This document shows, one piece after another, positions 40,545-50,386 of a stretch of 64,000 nt of DNA. Origin of the DNA: Planctomycetota bacterium (GTDB taxonomy: Bacteria > Planctomycetota > UBA1135 > GCA-002686595). Below the pieces are notes generated by a model. The model saw only the letters and a list, made by a program, of their open reading frames with translations, was not told where the DNA came from and made no database searches. The stretch lies in the NCBI GenBank assembly GCA_002683825.1, contig NYUD01000016.1, positions 90,284 through 154,283 of the forward strand, given 5' to 3'. The position numbers were made by a program, and so were the translations under genes. Numbering within the stretch: the first letter of the stretch is position 1; each line of letters begins with the position of its first letter.

Positions 40545-42521
40545 ATGCCTACCCTCTCCAAACACCCCTTCAGACGCCATCCCCACCCCCCTCCCAGGAC
40601 GGAGGGGAGTCCTGTCTCCGGTGCGGTGCGGGGTGTGCGTTTTGACGTGCTCGTCGTGGGGGGCGGCCACGCCGGGGTGGAAGCGGCCCTTGCGGCCGCC
40701 CGGCTGGGCGTGAGTGTGGGGCTGGTCAGCCATCGCCTCGATCGCATCGCGGAGATGAGCTGCAACCCGGCCATCGGAGGCCTGGGCAAGGGTCAGATCG
40801 TCCGCGAAGTCGATGCGCTCGGCGGGGCGATGGGGCGCGCTATCGACGCCACCGGCATTCAGTTTCGCATGTTGAACACGGCCAAGGGCTTTGCGGTCCA
40901 GGCTCCACGTGCGCAGGCGGACCGACATCGCTATCGCGAGGAAGTCACGCGGATCGTGAGGGCGGATCCTTCGATCGAGGTCATCGAGGGGGGTGTGGAA
41001 GCGCTTCTGATCGACGGCGAGCGCGCCGATCGGCGCGCCTTCGGCGTGCGCATGGTGAATGGGACCGAGCTTTGTGCACGGGCCGTCATCCTGACGACAG
41101 GCACTTTTCTGCGCGCATTGATGCACACCGGCGAAGCGCAGGTTTCCGGCGGACGCGTCGGCGAAGTCGCGTGCGAGGGGTTGTCGGGCTCGATCGCGAG
41201 TCTGGGTTTGGAGCTCGGCCGGCTGAAGACGGGGACGCCGCCGCGCCTGGCTGCGGAGGGGATCGAGTGGGATCGACTGGACGAACAACCGGGCGACAAA
41301 GATCCGGTCCCCTTCTCCTTTTCCACCGATCTCAGGGGGTTCCCTGAACTTCCGCAGATCGTCTGCCACAGTACGCACACGGGCGAGGCGGCACACGAGG
41401 TCATTCGACAGAACATACATCGCGCACCGATGTACGCCGGCCGTATCCGGGGGCAGGGACCGCGCTACTGTCCGTCGGTGGAAGACAAGGTGATGCGCTT
41501 TCCCGAGCGCGGACGGCACGGCATCTTCTTGGAGCGCGAGGGACTCGATACGGACGTCATCTACGCCAACGGCATTTCGACCTCGCTGCCGGCGGAGGTT
41601 CAGGAAGACTTCGTGCATACGATCCCCGGCCTCGAGCGGGCGCGCTTCCTGCGCTACGGCTACGCGGTCGAGTACGACTTCGTGTTGCCCCGGGCCCTGG
41701 ACCCGACCCTGGCCGTATGCACGGTGAGCGGGCTCTATCTGGCCGGGCAAATCAACGGTACCTCCGGCTACGAGGAAGCCGCGGCCCAGGGCCTGATGGC
41801 GGGTGCGAACGCCGCGCTCTGGATCCGTGATGAGGCGCCGTTCGTGCTCGGACGGGACGAAGCTTACGTCGGCGTGTTGATCGACGATCTGGTCATCAGT
41901 AAGCCCGTCGAACCCTATCGCATGTTCAGTTCGCGGGCGGAGTATCGACTGCTTCTGCGCCAGGACGATGCGGATCGCCGGCTCGTGCCGCGTGCCCACG
42001 CCGTCGGCTTGACGGACGAAACAGCGCTCTCACGTCTGCGTCGGCGCGAGGACCGGGTGGCGGCGTTGTACGCGGCGCTGTCGGAGACGCCCTCGCCCGA
42101 TCGTCCCGATCAGAAACTGGTGGACGCCCTGCGGCGGCCGGAGCTCCGTTTGCGCGAACTGATGAACACCGAGCCGAGCCTGCGGGGCTTTGCTGCAGAG
42201 CCGGGACTCCTGGTCACGGTCGAGGCCGACGTGAAGTATGCGGGCTACGTCGAACGCCAGCGTAAGGACGTCGAGCGGCTCGCGCGGCAAGAGAGCACCG
42301 AGATTCCCCCCGATCTGAAACTCTCGGACGTTTCGGGGTTGCGCGGAGAAGCCAGGGAAAAACTCGTCGCTCTGCGGCCCGCGACCCTGGGAGCAGCATC
42401 GCGTGTCGCCGGCATCAACCCGCCCGACGTGGCTCTGCTGGCCGTTCTGATCGAACGACATAGGCGCCAAAAGAGCGCCCGGGAGGGGGTCAAGTCCCCT
42501 TCCGTAGAAGCACCGTCTTGA
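40545..42521 (+). CDS. mnmG: tRNA uridine 5-carboxymethylaminomethyl modification enzyme MnmG (GidA)
   Basis: The product is up to 658 residues. Family identity is certain: FAD motif [91 protein letters not shown] and the C-terminal tRNA-binding part with KYAGYVERQ. MnmG works with MnmE on wobble uridine 34. The ATG at 40545 adds ~30 Pro/Arg-rich residues before the FAD motif; GTG codons at 40626 or 40635 would give the more usual N-terminus, with a GGAGGGGAG box at 40601-40609 somewhat far upstream. Its 3' end overlaps the convergent sugar-transferase gene by 32 bases. mnmA of the same pathway lies 3 kb away. Confidence 0.92.
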   Translation: MPTLSKHPFRRHPHPPPRTEGSPVSGAVRGVRFDVLVVGGGHAGVEAALAAARLGVSVGLVSHRLDRIAEMSCNPAIGGLGKGQIVREVDALGGAMGRAIDATGIQFRMLNTAKGFAVQAPRAQADRHRYREEVTRIVRADPSIEVIEGGVEALLIDGERADRRAFGVRMVNGTELCARAVILTTGTFLRALMHTGEAQVSGGRVGEVACEGLSGSIASLGLELGRLKTGTPPRLAAEGIEWDRLDEQPGDKDPVPFSFSTDLRGFPELPQIVCHSTHTGEAAHEVIRQNIHRAPMYAGRIRGQGPRYCPSVEDKVMRFPERGRHGIFLEREGLDTDVIYANGISTSLPAEVQEDFVHTIPGLERARFLRYGYAVEYDFVLPRALDPTLAVCTVSGLYLAGQINGTSGYEEAAAQGLMAGANAALWIRDEAPFVLGRDEAYVGVLIDDLVISKPVEPYRMFSSRAEYRLLLRQDDADRRLVPRAHAVGLTDETALSRLRRREDRVAALYAALSETPSPDRPDQKLVDALRRPELRLRELMNTEPSLRGFAAEPGLLVTVEADVKYAGYVERQRKDVERLARQESTEIPPDLKLSDVSGLRGEAREKLVALRPATLGAASRVAGINPPDVALLAVLIERHRRQKSAREGVKSPSVEAPS

Positions 42522-44154
42522 TCGTGTTGAAGAGGATCGACAGGTCGAACAGGGTCGACTGGTACTTGATGTAAAAGAGGTCGTACTGCAACTTCTGCAA
42601 GGCGTCCTCGACCGTGTTTCCGTAGGGGTAGTTCACCTGGGCCCAGCCTGTGATCCCGGGTTTCACGATGTGGCGCTGGTTGTAGTAAGGCACCTTCTCG
42701 GCGAGCTCCTCGACGAAGGTCGGGCGTTCAGGGCGTGGACCGACCAGCGACATCGACCCCCCCAGCACGTTGAAGAGCTGGGGCAGCTCGTCGAGGCGCA
42801 TGCGTCGAATAAACTTGCCGACGCGCGTGATGCGAGGGTCGTGCGCGGTCGCCCACGTGGGGCCGGTTGCCTTTTCGGCATCCGCGTGCATGCTGCGGAA
42901 CTTGCACAGCGTGAAGGGTTTGCCGCCGGAACCCGTGCGAGTTTGACGGAAAAGGACCGGGCCCGGCGAATCGATGGCAACGAGTATGGCCGTGACGAGC
43001 ATCGCCGGCCAGCTCAGCAGGATACCGATCCCCGAGAGCAGGATGTCCGCTGTACGCTTGGCGACGGCGCCCAGGGGGTGCTGGACGAAGCCCGTGTTGA
43101 AGATCACGTACGAGGGCCGCATGGCCTCGGCCGGGATCTTGCCGGAGATGCGCTCGTAGAAGGACTCGACCTCCTGGACGACGATACCGTCCAGGCGGCA
43201 GCCGAGCAGTTCGTCGATCGGCAAACTTCCTCGACGCTCTTCGAAGGCGACGATGATCGTCTCGATCTTCAGGCGCTTCGCGAGCTCCGCCAGGGTCTCG
43301 TCGGTTTCGATCGGGTCCAGAAGCGCTTCTGTCAGCTCGGGACCGGCCTCCGTTCGGGGGGCGATCAAGAGACGTGCGGAGCTGCCTTCGACGTGTCGGA
43401 CAACCCGGGAAGAGCTGAGCGTGACCGGCGGATCGGACGAACCCGCCTCAAACCACGGGTTTCCGGTTTGCGAGGTCGGGGTGGTGCGCCGATCGCTGCG
43501 CCGACGCTCGCGCTCCTCGAGCTTCGGTTCGAGCCGGGCCACGATGCGGAAACCGGAATCCCTGCGCGCATCCAATTCGTCCGACAGGCGGTGTGCCATC
43601 CGACCGGATCCGAGAATCAGTAGGCGCTCGTCGTAGCCGAGCCTTTGCATCGCGACGTGGAAGAGGTTGCGCCAGACGTAGAGGACCAAGAACGAGAACC
43701 CGAGGGCCGTCGTCAGAAGAACGATGCGCTGCGAAAAGGGCAGGCCCGGGAAGAACAGGAAGTTCTTGAGGTCCGCGGCCTCAGAGAGACCTGCGGCCAC
43801 GATCACGATCATCATCGCGATTCCGGCCGAGGTCGTGAAGCGCGCCATGCGGTCGAAGCGGGACGCCGAAAAACGGAAGTCGTAGAGCTCGTTGAGCGCG
43901 ATCGACAGCTGGCTGAGAAGGGCGACGAAGAACGACGAGATCAAGCACAGCGAGCGGGCTTCCAGGGGATCGATCCCCTCGTTTTGGGCGAGGGTGCGCC
44001 ACATGCCGTCGGAAACCCGCCACAAGTGGGCCGACATCCCGATCGCCACAATCAGCGTGATCAGGACGGTCTCGCTCAGGATGAGCAAGGCCTTTCGAAG
44101 CGGTAGGTATTGTCTTAGGACGTGGAGCATGGGGCGCAGTGGGGGAGTCTGCAC
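42490..44154 (-). CDS. Polyprenyl glycosylphosphotransferase, PEP-CTERM-associated type
   Basis: The 554-residue protein has four N-terminal membrane helices. A nucleotide-binding-like region ([18 protein letters not shown]) follows, carrying an unusually long polar insertion rich in Ser, Thr and Arg (about 215-270). A fifth helix and the sugar transferase domain come next: [47 protein letters not shown] and [16 protein letters not shown]. The N-terminus [16 protein letters not shown] resembles the PEP-CTERM-linked subgroup (TIGR03013). It starts exopolysaccharide synthesis by loading undecaprenyl phosphate. An ATG 24 bases inside the frame is an alternative start. Its end overlaps mnmG. Confidence 0.88.
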   Translation of the reverse strand: MQTPPLRPMLHVLRQYLPLRKALLILSETVLITLIVAIGMSAHLWRVSDGMWRTLAQNEGIDPLEARSLCLISSFFVALLSQLSIALNELYDFRFSASRFDRMARFTTSAGIAMMIVIVAAGLSEAADLKNFLFFPGLPFSQRIVLLTTALGFSFLVLYVWRNLFHVAMQRLGYDERLLILGSGRMAHRLSDELDARRDSGFRIVARLEPKLEERERRRSDRRTTPTSQTGNPWFEAGSSDPPVTLSSSRVVRHVEGSSARLLIAPRTEAGPELTEALLDPIETDETLAELAKRLKIETIIVAFEERRGSLPIDELLGCRLDGIVVQEVESFYERISGKIPAEAMRPSYVIFNTGFVQHPLGAVAKRTADILLSGIGILLSWPAMLVTAILVAIDSPGPVLFRQTRTGSGGKPFTLCKFRSMHADAEKATGPTWATAHDPRITRVGKFIRRMRLDELPQLFNVLGGSMSLVGPRPERPTFVEELAEKVPYYNQRHIVKPGITGWAQVNYPYGNTVEDALQKLQYDLFYIKYQSTLFDLSILFNTIKTVLLRKGT

Positions 44155-44355
44155 CGCGTGGGCTCTTCAAGATGCCCCTGGGGAGGCTCTCAAGAGAATC
44201 TACCTCATCGGCTCGGGTAGGGGGGGGAGTGAATCCGCTAGGAGAACGATTTGCGAACACCCCCCTGGGAGGCCGGCCCAAGAGGAACTCCAATCCATCC
44301 GGATGGCTCCGTCGAAACCCGGAAAGAAGTTCGGGTCCTTCTTCGCTGTGGTGCC

Positions 44356-44688
44356 TCAAAGGGGCTCCCGGACCCCCCTGTGGTGTACGAACGCGGGCGG
44401 TTCTCTGCGGTCGACCTCCACCAGGTCCACCCTTGCAGGGAGGCGGTAGCGGGTTTCCAGCGCCCGCGCTGCGTTCCACAGGCGTTCGATCCCCCGGCGC
44501 GAAATGCGCATGCCGGGACGAAAGCAGGGGCCGATTCGACCCGTCTTGACCTCGACGCAAACGAGTCGCTTGCCCTTCCTGCAGACGAGGTCGAGCTCGG
44601 CTTCCTCGGTCACGAGTCGTCGACAGAGGACGCGGTAGCCCTGCCGCTGCAGAAAGCGCCCGGCCAGCGCCTCGCCGGCGCGTCCCAC
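44356..44688 (-). CDS. YraN/UPF0102-family nuclease-fold protein
   Basis: From a GTG at 44688 the protein is 110 residues: VGRAGEALAGRFLQRQGYRVL, then EAELDLVCRKGKRLVCVEVKT, which holds the Glu-x-Asp...Glu-Val-Lys pattern of the restriction-endonuclease-like fold. Family size is about 110-130. The same frame upstream still looks protein-like (ILARLCPRWVLRHARDPEL), so a longer product starting at an unusual codon close to the yajC stop is possible; no ATG, GTG or TTG is present there in frame. It follows yajC on the same strand. YraN proteins are conserved but their role is not settled. Confidence 0.75.
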   Translation of the reverse strand: MGRAGEALAGRFLQRQGYRVLCRRLVTEEAELDLVCRKGKRLVCVEVKTGRIGPCFRPGMRISRRGIERLWNAARALETRYRLPARVDLVEVDRREPPAFVHHRGVREPL

Positions 44689-44777
44689 CAGCTCCGGATC
44701 GCGCGCATGTCGCAGGACCCAGCGTGGGCAAAGGCGCGCGAGAATTCGCCCGCCGGCCCGGCGGATTCCCCTGCGGT

Positions 44778-45176
44778 CTAGCCGGCGCTTACGGCCTTTT
44801 CTCCGCCCTGCTTGGCGGAGGCTTCGTCCGTGTCCTTGTTGATGATGTCCTGCACCGCCGCTCGGCTGAAGCGGATCCGCACCCCGTCCGCGACCTGGAG
44901 CGTGACGATGTCTTCGTTGATGGCGGCGACGTTCCCGTAGATTCCGCTCGAGGTCATGACCTTGTCGCCCTTCTGCAGCTGGTCGAGCATCGCCTGGCGT
45001 TTCTTTTGCTTCTTGCGTTCGGGCAGGATCAGAACCACGTAGAAGATCCCCAGGATGAGGATCATGGGGATGAAGAAACTGGCCCCCCCCCCGCCCGAGT
45101 CGTTGCCACCTTCCCCGGTCGCGTCGACTCCGTATCCCAATCCCCAGCTCAAGAAGTAGATTGAATGCGCGTTCAT
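44778..45176 (-). CDS. yajC: Sec translocase accessory subunit YajC
   Basis: The 132-residue protein has one membrane helix (FFIPMILILGIFYVVLILP) followed at once by RKKQKKRQAMLDQLQKGDKV and TSSGIYGNVAAINEDIVTLQVADGVRIRFSRAAV, the YajC signature. It joins SecDF in the holotranslocon. I chose the ATG at 45176; a TTG three bases upstream also reads in frame. The Gly-rich N-terminal tract SGGGG is encoded by a run of ten identical bases (C on the plus strand, 45083-45092). secD and secF, often next to yajC, are not here. Confidence 0.9.
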   Translation of the reverse strand: MNAHSIYFLSWGLGYGVDATGEGGNDSGGGGASFFIPMILILGIFYVVLILPERKKQKKRQAMLDQLQKGDKVMTSSGIYGNVAAINEDIVTLQVADGVRIRFSRAAVQDIINKDTDEASAKQGGEKAVSAG

Positions 45177-45308
45177 CAAAGGATTCCCTCGTGCACGGAA
45201 GACCCGGGAAACCTACCCGATTCCCCGGGGATTCCAAGACCGCTTTCACCCGTCCCGCCTGCAAATACACAACTTTCCTTCCGAGGGGCGCTATTGCGTC
45301 TGTGGTCG

Positions 45309-45353
45309 TGGGGCCCGCGGCTCCCGGGGGCCCACTGGCCCCCCCCGGGGGGG
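45309..45353. repeat. Very GC-rich inverted repeats upstream of mnmA
   Basis: This stretch contains GGGGCCC at 45309-45315, GGGGGCCC at 45326-45333, and then eight C followed by seven G (45339-45353), which can fold into a long G-C stem. It lies in the 236-base divergent gap between yajC and mnmA. It could act as a transcript structure or attenuator, but there is no T-run. Confidence 0.35.
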
Positions 45354-45412
45354 TCGCGTAGGCTGGCGCGGCCCGTCCCGGGTCCGGGGCGTGGGGCGAA
45401 CATGGAAAGGGA

Positions 45413-46579
45413 ATGAAAGCGAACATCCAGAAACGGGGCGTCCGCACGGTCTGCGCCATGAGCGGTGGAGTCGACAGCTCGGTCGCCGCCTACCTCTTGA
45501 GGGAACAGGAACGCGAGGTCGTCGGGCTCTTCATGCGCAACGGCGTGCGGGTACCTGAAAGCGAGGCCGGAAAGAAGTCGTGTTGCTCGACCGCTGACGC
45601 GCGGGATGCGCGCATGGTTGCGGCCTATCTCGGAATTTCCTTTCAAGCGGTGGACCTCGGCCAGGAATTCAAGTCGATCATCACCTACTTCCTCGCCGAA
45701 TATTCAGCCGGACGTACCCCGAACCCCTGCGCGGTCTGCAACCGCGATCTCAAGTTCGATCGCCTGATCTCTTTCGCGCGCGAACTCGGTGCGGAGACCG
45801 TCGCGACCGGTCACTACGCGCAGATCGAAAAAATCGATGGCCGCGTGCATGTTCTACGCGGCGTCGACCGCTCGAAGGATCAGTCCTACCAGCTCTTTTG
45901 CGTTTCCGAGGAGAATCTGCGCTTTGCCGAGTTGCCCATCGGGGCCATGGAGAAGATCAAGGTGCGCGCTCTTGCGAAAGAAGCGGGCCTCAAGACGGCG
46001 CAGAAGCCGGACAGTCAGGAGATCTGCTTCGTGCCTTCCAACGATTACAGAAAGCTCCTCGAGGAGCACGCCGTCGCGTTGCATCCCGGCCCGCTCGTCG
46101 ACACGGCCGGACGGGTCCTGGGTTCCCATCCAGGCACCGAACATTTCACCATCGGCCAGCGCCGCGGACTCGGCGTGGCCGGCGGCGTGCCGCTCTACGT
46201 CGTCGACATCGTGCCCGCAACGGGGACCGTTGTGATCGGCGGAGTCGAGGAGTGTCAAAGCCTTTGGCTCGAACTCGAGACCGTGAACCTGATCGGTTTC
46301 GATCCACCGGCGGACAGGACGTTCCGCGCACAGGTGCAGGTGCGCTACCACCACACCGCCGCCGCGGCCACGATCACCATCGGCGAGTCGGGCGAGCGGA
46401 CGCGGGTTGAATTCGATGAACCCCAGAATGCGGTGGCAGCGGGTCAGGGGGCGGCCTTCTATCGCGGCGAGCGGCTCCTCGGAGGCGGGTGGATCGCCCG
46501 GGCCGAGCGTCCTCGCGGATCCGGAACCCCCGAAGTCGGAGCTCAGCCAGCGCCGTCGAGTCCCGTTTCTTCCGGATGA
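45413..46579 (+). CDS. mnmA: tRNA-specific 2-thiouridylase MnmA
   Basis: The 388-residue protein has the PP-loop AMSGGVDSSVAAYLL, the first catalytic-cysteine region TPNPCAVCNRDLKF, GHYAQ, KDQSYQLF, the second cysteine in SQEICFVP, and FTIGQRRGLGV. These are all the hallmarks of MnmA, which thiolates C2 of wobble uridine 34 in Lys, Glu and Gln tRNAs. GGAAAGGGA just upstream is one of the better ribosome-binding sites in the window. The C-terminal ~35 residues after GGGWIARAE are a non-conserved Pro/Ser-rich tail. The stop overlaps the next gene's ATG as ATGA, which couples it to the vWA protein. Confidence 0.95.
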   Translation: MKANIQKRGVRTVCAMSGGVDSSVAAYLLREQEREVVGLFMRNGVRVPESEAGKKSCCSTADARDARMVAAYLGISFQAVDLGQEFKSIITYFLAEYSAGRTPNPCAVCNRDLKFDRLISFARELGAETVATGHYAQIEKIDGRVHVLRGVDRSKDQSYQLFCVSEENLRFAELPIGAMEKIKVRALAKEAGLKTAQKPDSQEICFVPSNDYRKLLEEHAVALHPGPLVDTAGRVLGSHPGTEHFTIGQRRGLGVAGGVPLYVVDIVPATGTVVIGGVEECQSLWLELETVNLIGFDPPADRTFRAQVQVRYHHTAAAATITIGESGERTRVEFDEPQNAVAAGQGAAFYRGERLLGGGWIARAERPRGSGTPEVGAQPAPSSPVSSG

Positions 46580-49206
46580 GCGCGCGCTTTTCGGGCAGGG
46601 GTCGACGCGCCCTGGGACCGCTCGCCTGCGCGCTGCTGTTTCTGTCGGCCTGGCTCCTGCTTCCGCGGCCGACCGGGGAGGGTCGCCGAGACGCCGCCCT
46701 CAGGTGTTGTCTCGTCGACGCTTCCGCGAGTGCCTATCGCACCCGCGACGGATGGCTGCGCTGGGTGCGTAGCGAGCTTCGCGGGCAGGCTCTCCTGGCC
46801 CGGGAGGCGGGCGAAGACTTCGCCGTCATCGTCTTTGCGGCGGAGGTTACGCGCGCCTTTCCGCCCGCCGACCCGGAGGAATTTCTCGACCGACTCGACG
46901 GACGCCGCGGGGCTCCGTTCGACCCGCGGGTCGGGGTCGGACAGGACGGCGCAACCCGGCTTGCGGACGCGCTCACGGTCGCGCTCGAGGGCTGCACCGC
47001 GCCCGAGCGCAAGCCCGGCCAGGTCGTACTCCTCGGGACGGGGGACTACACCGGTGCGGATCCGGCGAGTCTCCTGCGCAGGCTTGACCGTGCGGGGTGT
47101 CGCTTCGAAAGGCACACGCCGGCAGCGCCGGATCTGAGTGAGCTCGCCTTGCTCGAACTCGACGTGCCCCCTTTTGTCGAGGCCGATGCGCCGCTCGCGG
47201 GACGGGCCCGGCTCGCCTATCGACCGGGGCGATCGACACCGACCTCGGCTGCCCTTTGGATCGAGGTCGAAGGGGCTAGCGGAACACGCGCGTTTTCCGT
47301 CCCCCTCGAGCTACCCCCGGCCGGCGGTCGCTTCGAGGTTGCGCTGCGTCTGGGCGCGGTCGGTTTCGGCCGGACCGTCATTCGTGCGAACGCGCAGTTC
47401 GGGATGCGGGGGACGAGGGATGGGGCCCGGGGGGATCCTGTTCCCGAGAACAATCGCCTGGAGGCGATCACGAAGGCGCGCGGCGAACTCGTCATCGGGG
47501 CCGTCGCCGAGCCTCTTCGGGATGCGGCGGCACGACGTTGGCTGACTCCCTCTGGACACTCGAGCCTACAGGGTGTCCAGTGGGTGTTCGCGAGTCCGGA
47601 AGAGCTTCCGGCGCTCATCGAACAGTTCGACGCGGTCATCAGTTTCGATCTGGCTCCGCGGGAGCTGCCCCAGGGCCTGCTCGAAAATTTCGTGCGCCGC
47701 GGCGGAGGTTACCTGGCCACGGCGGGTTGGGGCTTTCTGAAGGATTGGTTTCCCGGACGCGAGCTCGTCGGACTGGCCCGGCTGCTGCCCCTGGAGCCGG
47801 CGCCGCGCGACAGTCCGCCGCGCGAGGTCGTGCTGCTGGTGGACGGTTCGGGGAGCATGGCCGGCGAGCCCTTCGAGCTGGTTCGCGGAGCCACCTTGGA
47901 CCTGGTGGCGGCGGCCCTGCCTTCCGATCGCGTCAGTCTGCGCTTCTTCCGGACGGGGTTGGGGCCCGCGCGGCTCATCAAGTCGCGGACGGAGTCCACA
48001 GGAGGCGAGAGCGGGCGGAGTCAAACCGATCGCAACGCCCTGGAAGCGCAGCGTGCGGCTCGACGTCTGATCGAACTCGAGGTGCCCGAAGGCAGCACTT
48101 TCGTCTTGAGTTCCCTCGAACACTTCGCCGAGGCGAAGTACGAGGATGAGGTGTTGGCCCTGCTCTTGACCGACGGTGAAGATCGCGAGGGTATCGCCAA
48201 TTTCTCTGCGCGCACGGCCGCTCTTCAGGCCAGGTTGCGAGCGACCCGCAAGCGCGTCGTCGTGGTCGCCATCAGCGCCGAGGAACGGGCTCTGAGTTTT
48301 CTTCGCGATCTGGTTCCGGACGGGGAGGAGGTGCTGCGCGCCGAGAAGCTCTCGGACTTGCAAGGGATTTTCAGGCAGGAGGTTTCGGGGGCCCAGGTTC
48401 GTTTCGGAGACATCGCCGTGCATGTTGCCGGACGCCGCAGGGGATCTTTGGCCTACGAGATCGAAGGCAGAGGCGGCGCGCTGCCGAACCTGGAGCGGCT
48501 GGTTCGCAACCGTCTGCGCGAGGGGGCGGAGGTACTCTGGGAATCGGACAGGAACGAACCCATCCTGGCGGCGATGCGCGTCTCCTCCGGTCGCACCGCG
48601 TGCCTGTCGTCGCTTCCTTACGTCGGCTGGGCCGGGAACTACACCGACCGCGCGGGGCTGGGCGAGCCGCGTCTCTTCGCCGCGCTCCTGCGCTGGCTGG
48701 CGCGGCGTGGCGAGTTTGTGGAACCGGAACTCGAGGTGCGCGTCGAAGGGGAAGAGCTCTGGGTGGCCGGCTTCGATTCGCGCTGGCCCCCCGGGGTCGG
48801 GGCGAAGATCGTCGGGGCCGCTCGCGACGAGGAACTCGCCGACGTCGTCCTTCTACCCCCTGCGCCTCCGCTCGCCGACGCTTTCGTGGGCAGCGATCCC
48901 CGGCGGGTGCGCTGCACGACGCTCTCCCGCGAACTCCGGGAGCGCCTGGTCGCACACCCGGCGCTCCTGCGCATTCCCCATACCGCTCCCGGTGAAGCCG
49001 ATCTCCTCTTGCCGCTTTGCTTGCCCCGGGCCGCGGAGTTTGGACAGGCCGAGAAGGAGTTGATCCTGCCCTTTTCCAGTGGAGCGGGGCCCGTTGCCGA
49101 TCGGCTCCGAGCATCCCGGAGCACCGATCAGCACCCACTGGGACTGATGGCCCTGGCCGCAGGTCTGGGCTTGCTCTTCGCTGCCGCTCTTTTGCGATCT
49201 CGATAG
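46576..49206 (+). CDS. Membrane protein with two von Willebrand factor A-like domains and an amidotransferase-like segment
   Basis: The 876-residue protein starts with the ATG of the ATGA overlap with mnmA. It has an N-terminal helix (LACALLFLSAWLLL) and a C-terminal helix (LMALAAGLGLLFAAALL). The large part between them is probably extracytoplasmic. The first vWA-like region has CLVDASASA (Asp48, Ser50, Ser52). A middle region resembles a type I glutamine-amidotransferase fold (FDAVISFDLAPRELP, VRRGGGYLATAGWGF). A second vWA has a perfect MIDAS, LLVDGSGSMAG (Asp423), plus LLLTDGEDREG. BatA-like and DUF1355-type planctomycete proteins share this plan. It is likely a surface or periplasmic metal-dependent binding protein. 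Coupling to mnmA is probably incidental. Confidence 0.75.
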   Translation: MSARFSGRGRRALGPLACALLFLSAWLLLPRPTGEGRRDAALRCCLVDASASAYRTRDGWLRWVRSELRGQALLAREAGEDFAVIVFAAEVTRAFPPADPEEFLDRLDGRRGAPFDPRVGVGQDGATRLADALTVALEGCTAPERKPGQVVLLGTGDYTGADPASLLRRLDRAGCRFERHTPAAPDLSELALLELDVPPFVEADAPLAGRARLAYRPGRSTPTSAALWIEVEGASGTRAFSVPLELPPAGGRFEVALRLGAVGFGRTVIRANAQFGMRGTRDGARGDPVPENNRLEAITKARGELVIGAVAEPLRDAAARRWLTPSGHSSLQGVQWVFASPEELPALIEQFDAVISFDLAPRELPQGLLENFVRRGGGYLATAGWGFLKDWFPGRELVGLARLLPLEPAPRDSPPREVVLLVDGSGSMAGEPFELVRGATLDLVAAALPSDRVSLRFFRTGLGPARLIKSRTESTGGESGRSQTDRNALEAQRAARRLIELEVPEGSTFVLSSLEHFAEAKYEDEVLALLLTDGEDREGIANFSARTAALQARLRATRKRVVVVAISAEERALSFLRDLVPDGEEVLRAEKLSDLQGIFRQEVSGAQVRFGDIAVHVAGRRRGSLAYEIEGRGGALPNLERLVRNRLREGAEVLWESDRNEPILAAMRVSSGRTACLSSLPYVGWAGNYTDRAGLGEPRLFAALLRWLARRGEFVEPELEVRVEGEELWVAGFDSRWPPGVGAKIVGAARDEELADVVLLPPAPPLADAFVGSDPRRVRCTTLSRELRERLVAHPALLRIPHTAPGEADLLLPLCLPRAAEFGQAEKELILPFSSGAGPVADRLRASRSTDQHPLGLMALAAGLGLLFAAALLRSR

Positions 49207-49326
49207 GAGGGGCCACGGGCGCGTGCGGCGCTCAAGAGCTCCTCGTCGCAGTGGTCAAGGGTTTCGGGGCGACGGCCGATAGACCCGGATAAGCGGGCGA
49301 AACGACCCGCCGGAAGGAACCCAGTG

Positions 49327-49968
49327 ATGAGCCCCGTCTTGCGCAATCGTTCGAGAGGCCACGCGATCGTGGCCGGCCTCGCCCTCTCTCTACTCGCTTC
49401 CTGTGGCAGCACCAGGTCACAGCTCGTGAACGACAGTCCCGCCGTCAACGACGTCTGGCTTCAGCCCTCGCCGATTCTCCAGCAGCAGCTCGCCGATGAA
49501 GCCCAGCGTCTTCCCTGGACCCGTGGGTTCGAGCATCTCGAGCAGATTCGCTGGTTCGCCTCGGTCGGTGAGCCGGCCTACGAAACCCTGCTGAGGCTGG
49601 CCGAGGACAGGCGCGACCGCGTGGCCGCCGCTGCTCTGGCTGCGCTCGGCGCGACCCTCGATCGCCGCCTGGTGTCCCACATCCGGATGTTGAAGTGGAG
49701 CGGGGAGCGCGACCAGACGGATCTCGGTCTCGAACGGGCTCGCGCCCTGATCCGTCTGGGCGACTGGTCGGAGATACCGCTCCTGATCAGGGGGCTCCGG
49801 GACGGGCGTATCTACACGCGCGCACTCTGCCTCGATGCCTTGCGCGAGGCGACCCACGAGACGCACGGATTCGATCCGCGTTCCGATGCCGGCGTCCGCA
49901 AGAAATCCATCGAACGCTGGGAAAGCTGGTGGAACGACCGCGCGGGTGACGAGTTCCTGCGTGGCTGA
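49327..49968 (+). CDS. HEAT-repeat lipoprotein
   Basis: The 213-residue protein, read from the ATG at 49327 (a GTG lies three bases before), has a lipoprotein signal ending ALSLLASC. Two or three HEAT-like helix pairs follow (GEPAYETLLRLAEDRRDRVAAAALAALGATLD, ARALIRLGDWSEIPLLIRGLRDG, YTRALCLDALREATHETHGFDP). It ends in KKSIERWESWWND. That ending is shared with the protein at 50633-51754, which reads FDPGGKGSERAKRVKAWRTWW. Probably anchored in the outer or inner membrane. No enzymatic motif. It converges with the TPR gene: their stops abut in TGATCA. Confidence 0.7.
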   Translation: MSPVLRNRSRGHAIVAGLALSLLASCGSTRSQLVNDSPAVNDVWLQPSPILQQQLADEAQRLPWTRGFEHLEQIRWFASVGEPAYETLLRLAEDRRDRVAAAALAALGATLDRRLVSHIRMLKWSGERDQTDLGLERARALIRLGDWSEIPLLIRGLRDGRIYTRALCLDALREATHETHGFDPRSDAGVRKKSIERWESWWNDRAGDEFLRG

Positions 49969-50328
49969 TCAGTTCCGCGAAATGGGGCTGTGGCGATCGA
50001 CGAGCTCGGCGATCATGGCCGCGAAGACCGGCTCCGCGCGCAGGCACGCGAGGTCGCCGTCGCGCCGCATGAACTCCGGGTCGTCGTAGCCGAGTGCGAT
50101 CGCCTGGCGCAGGGACTCCAAGGCCCTGCGCCTACGACCGGTCAGGGCCAGCGAGCACCCCAGGTTGTAGTGCACGACCGGGCTGCGCGGCATCAGGGCG
50201 ACCAGCCTCCGATCGACCTTCATGCCCTCTTCGACAAGGCCCAGTCTGGTCAGAACCCGCGCGAGGCTGACGAGGACACCCACCTGAGCGGGTTTCCGTA
50301 AGGCCTTACGACTCAGAAAACCGGCCAA
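49969..50328 (-). CDS. TPR-repeat protein with uncertain N-terminus
   Basis: As annotated it starts at a TTG (50328) and has 119 residues. It has two TPR units (QVGVLVSLARVLTRLGLVEE, VVHYNLGCSLALTGRRRRALE) and a C-terminal cap IALGYDDPEFMRRDGDLACL, a common planctomycete arrangement. A GGGAGACGAG stretch precedes the TTG. The same frame continues upstream with protein-like sequence (RRRLERLGDEFL) without any ATG or GTG. An ATG at 50402 would join this frame only if the 8-base G-run at 50387-50394 had nine bases. The true start is therefore open: TTG initiation, a slippage-controlled start or a base-call error. Confidence 0.7.
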   Translation of the reverse strand: MAGFLSRKALRKPAQVGVLVSLARVLTRLGLVEEGMKVDRRLVALMPRSPVVHYNLGCSLALTGRRRRALESLRQAIALGYDDPEFMRRDGDLACLRAEPVFAAMIAELVDRHSPISRN

Positions 50329-50386
50329 GAACTCGTCTCCCAGCCGCTCGAGGCGACGTCTGGTCGCTGTTCGGACACGGAACTCA

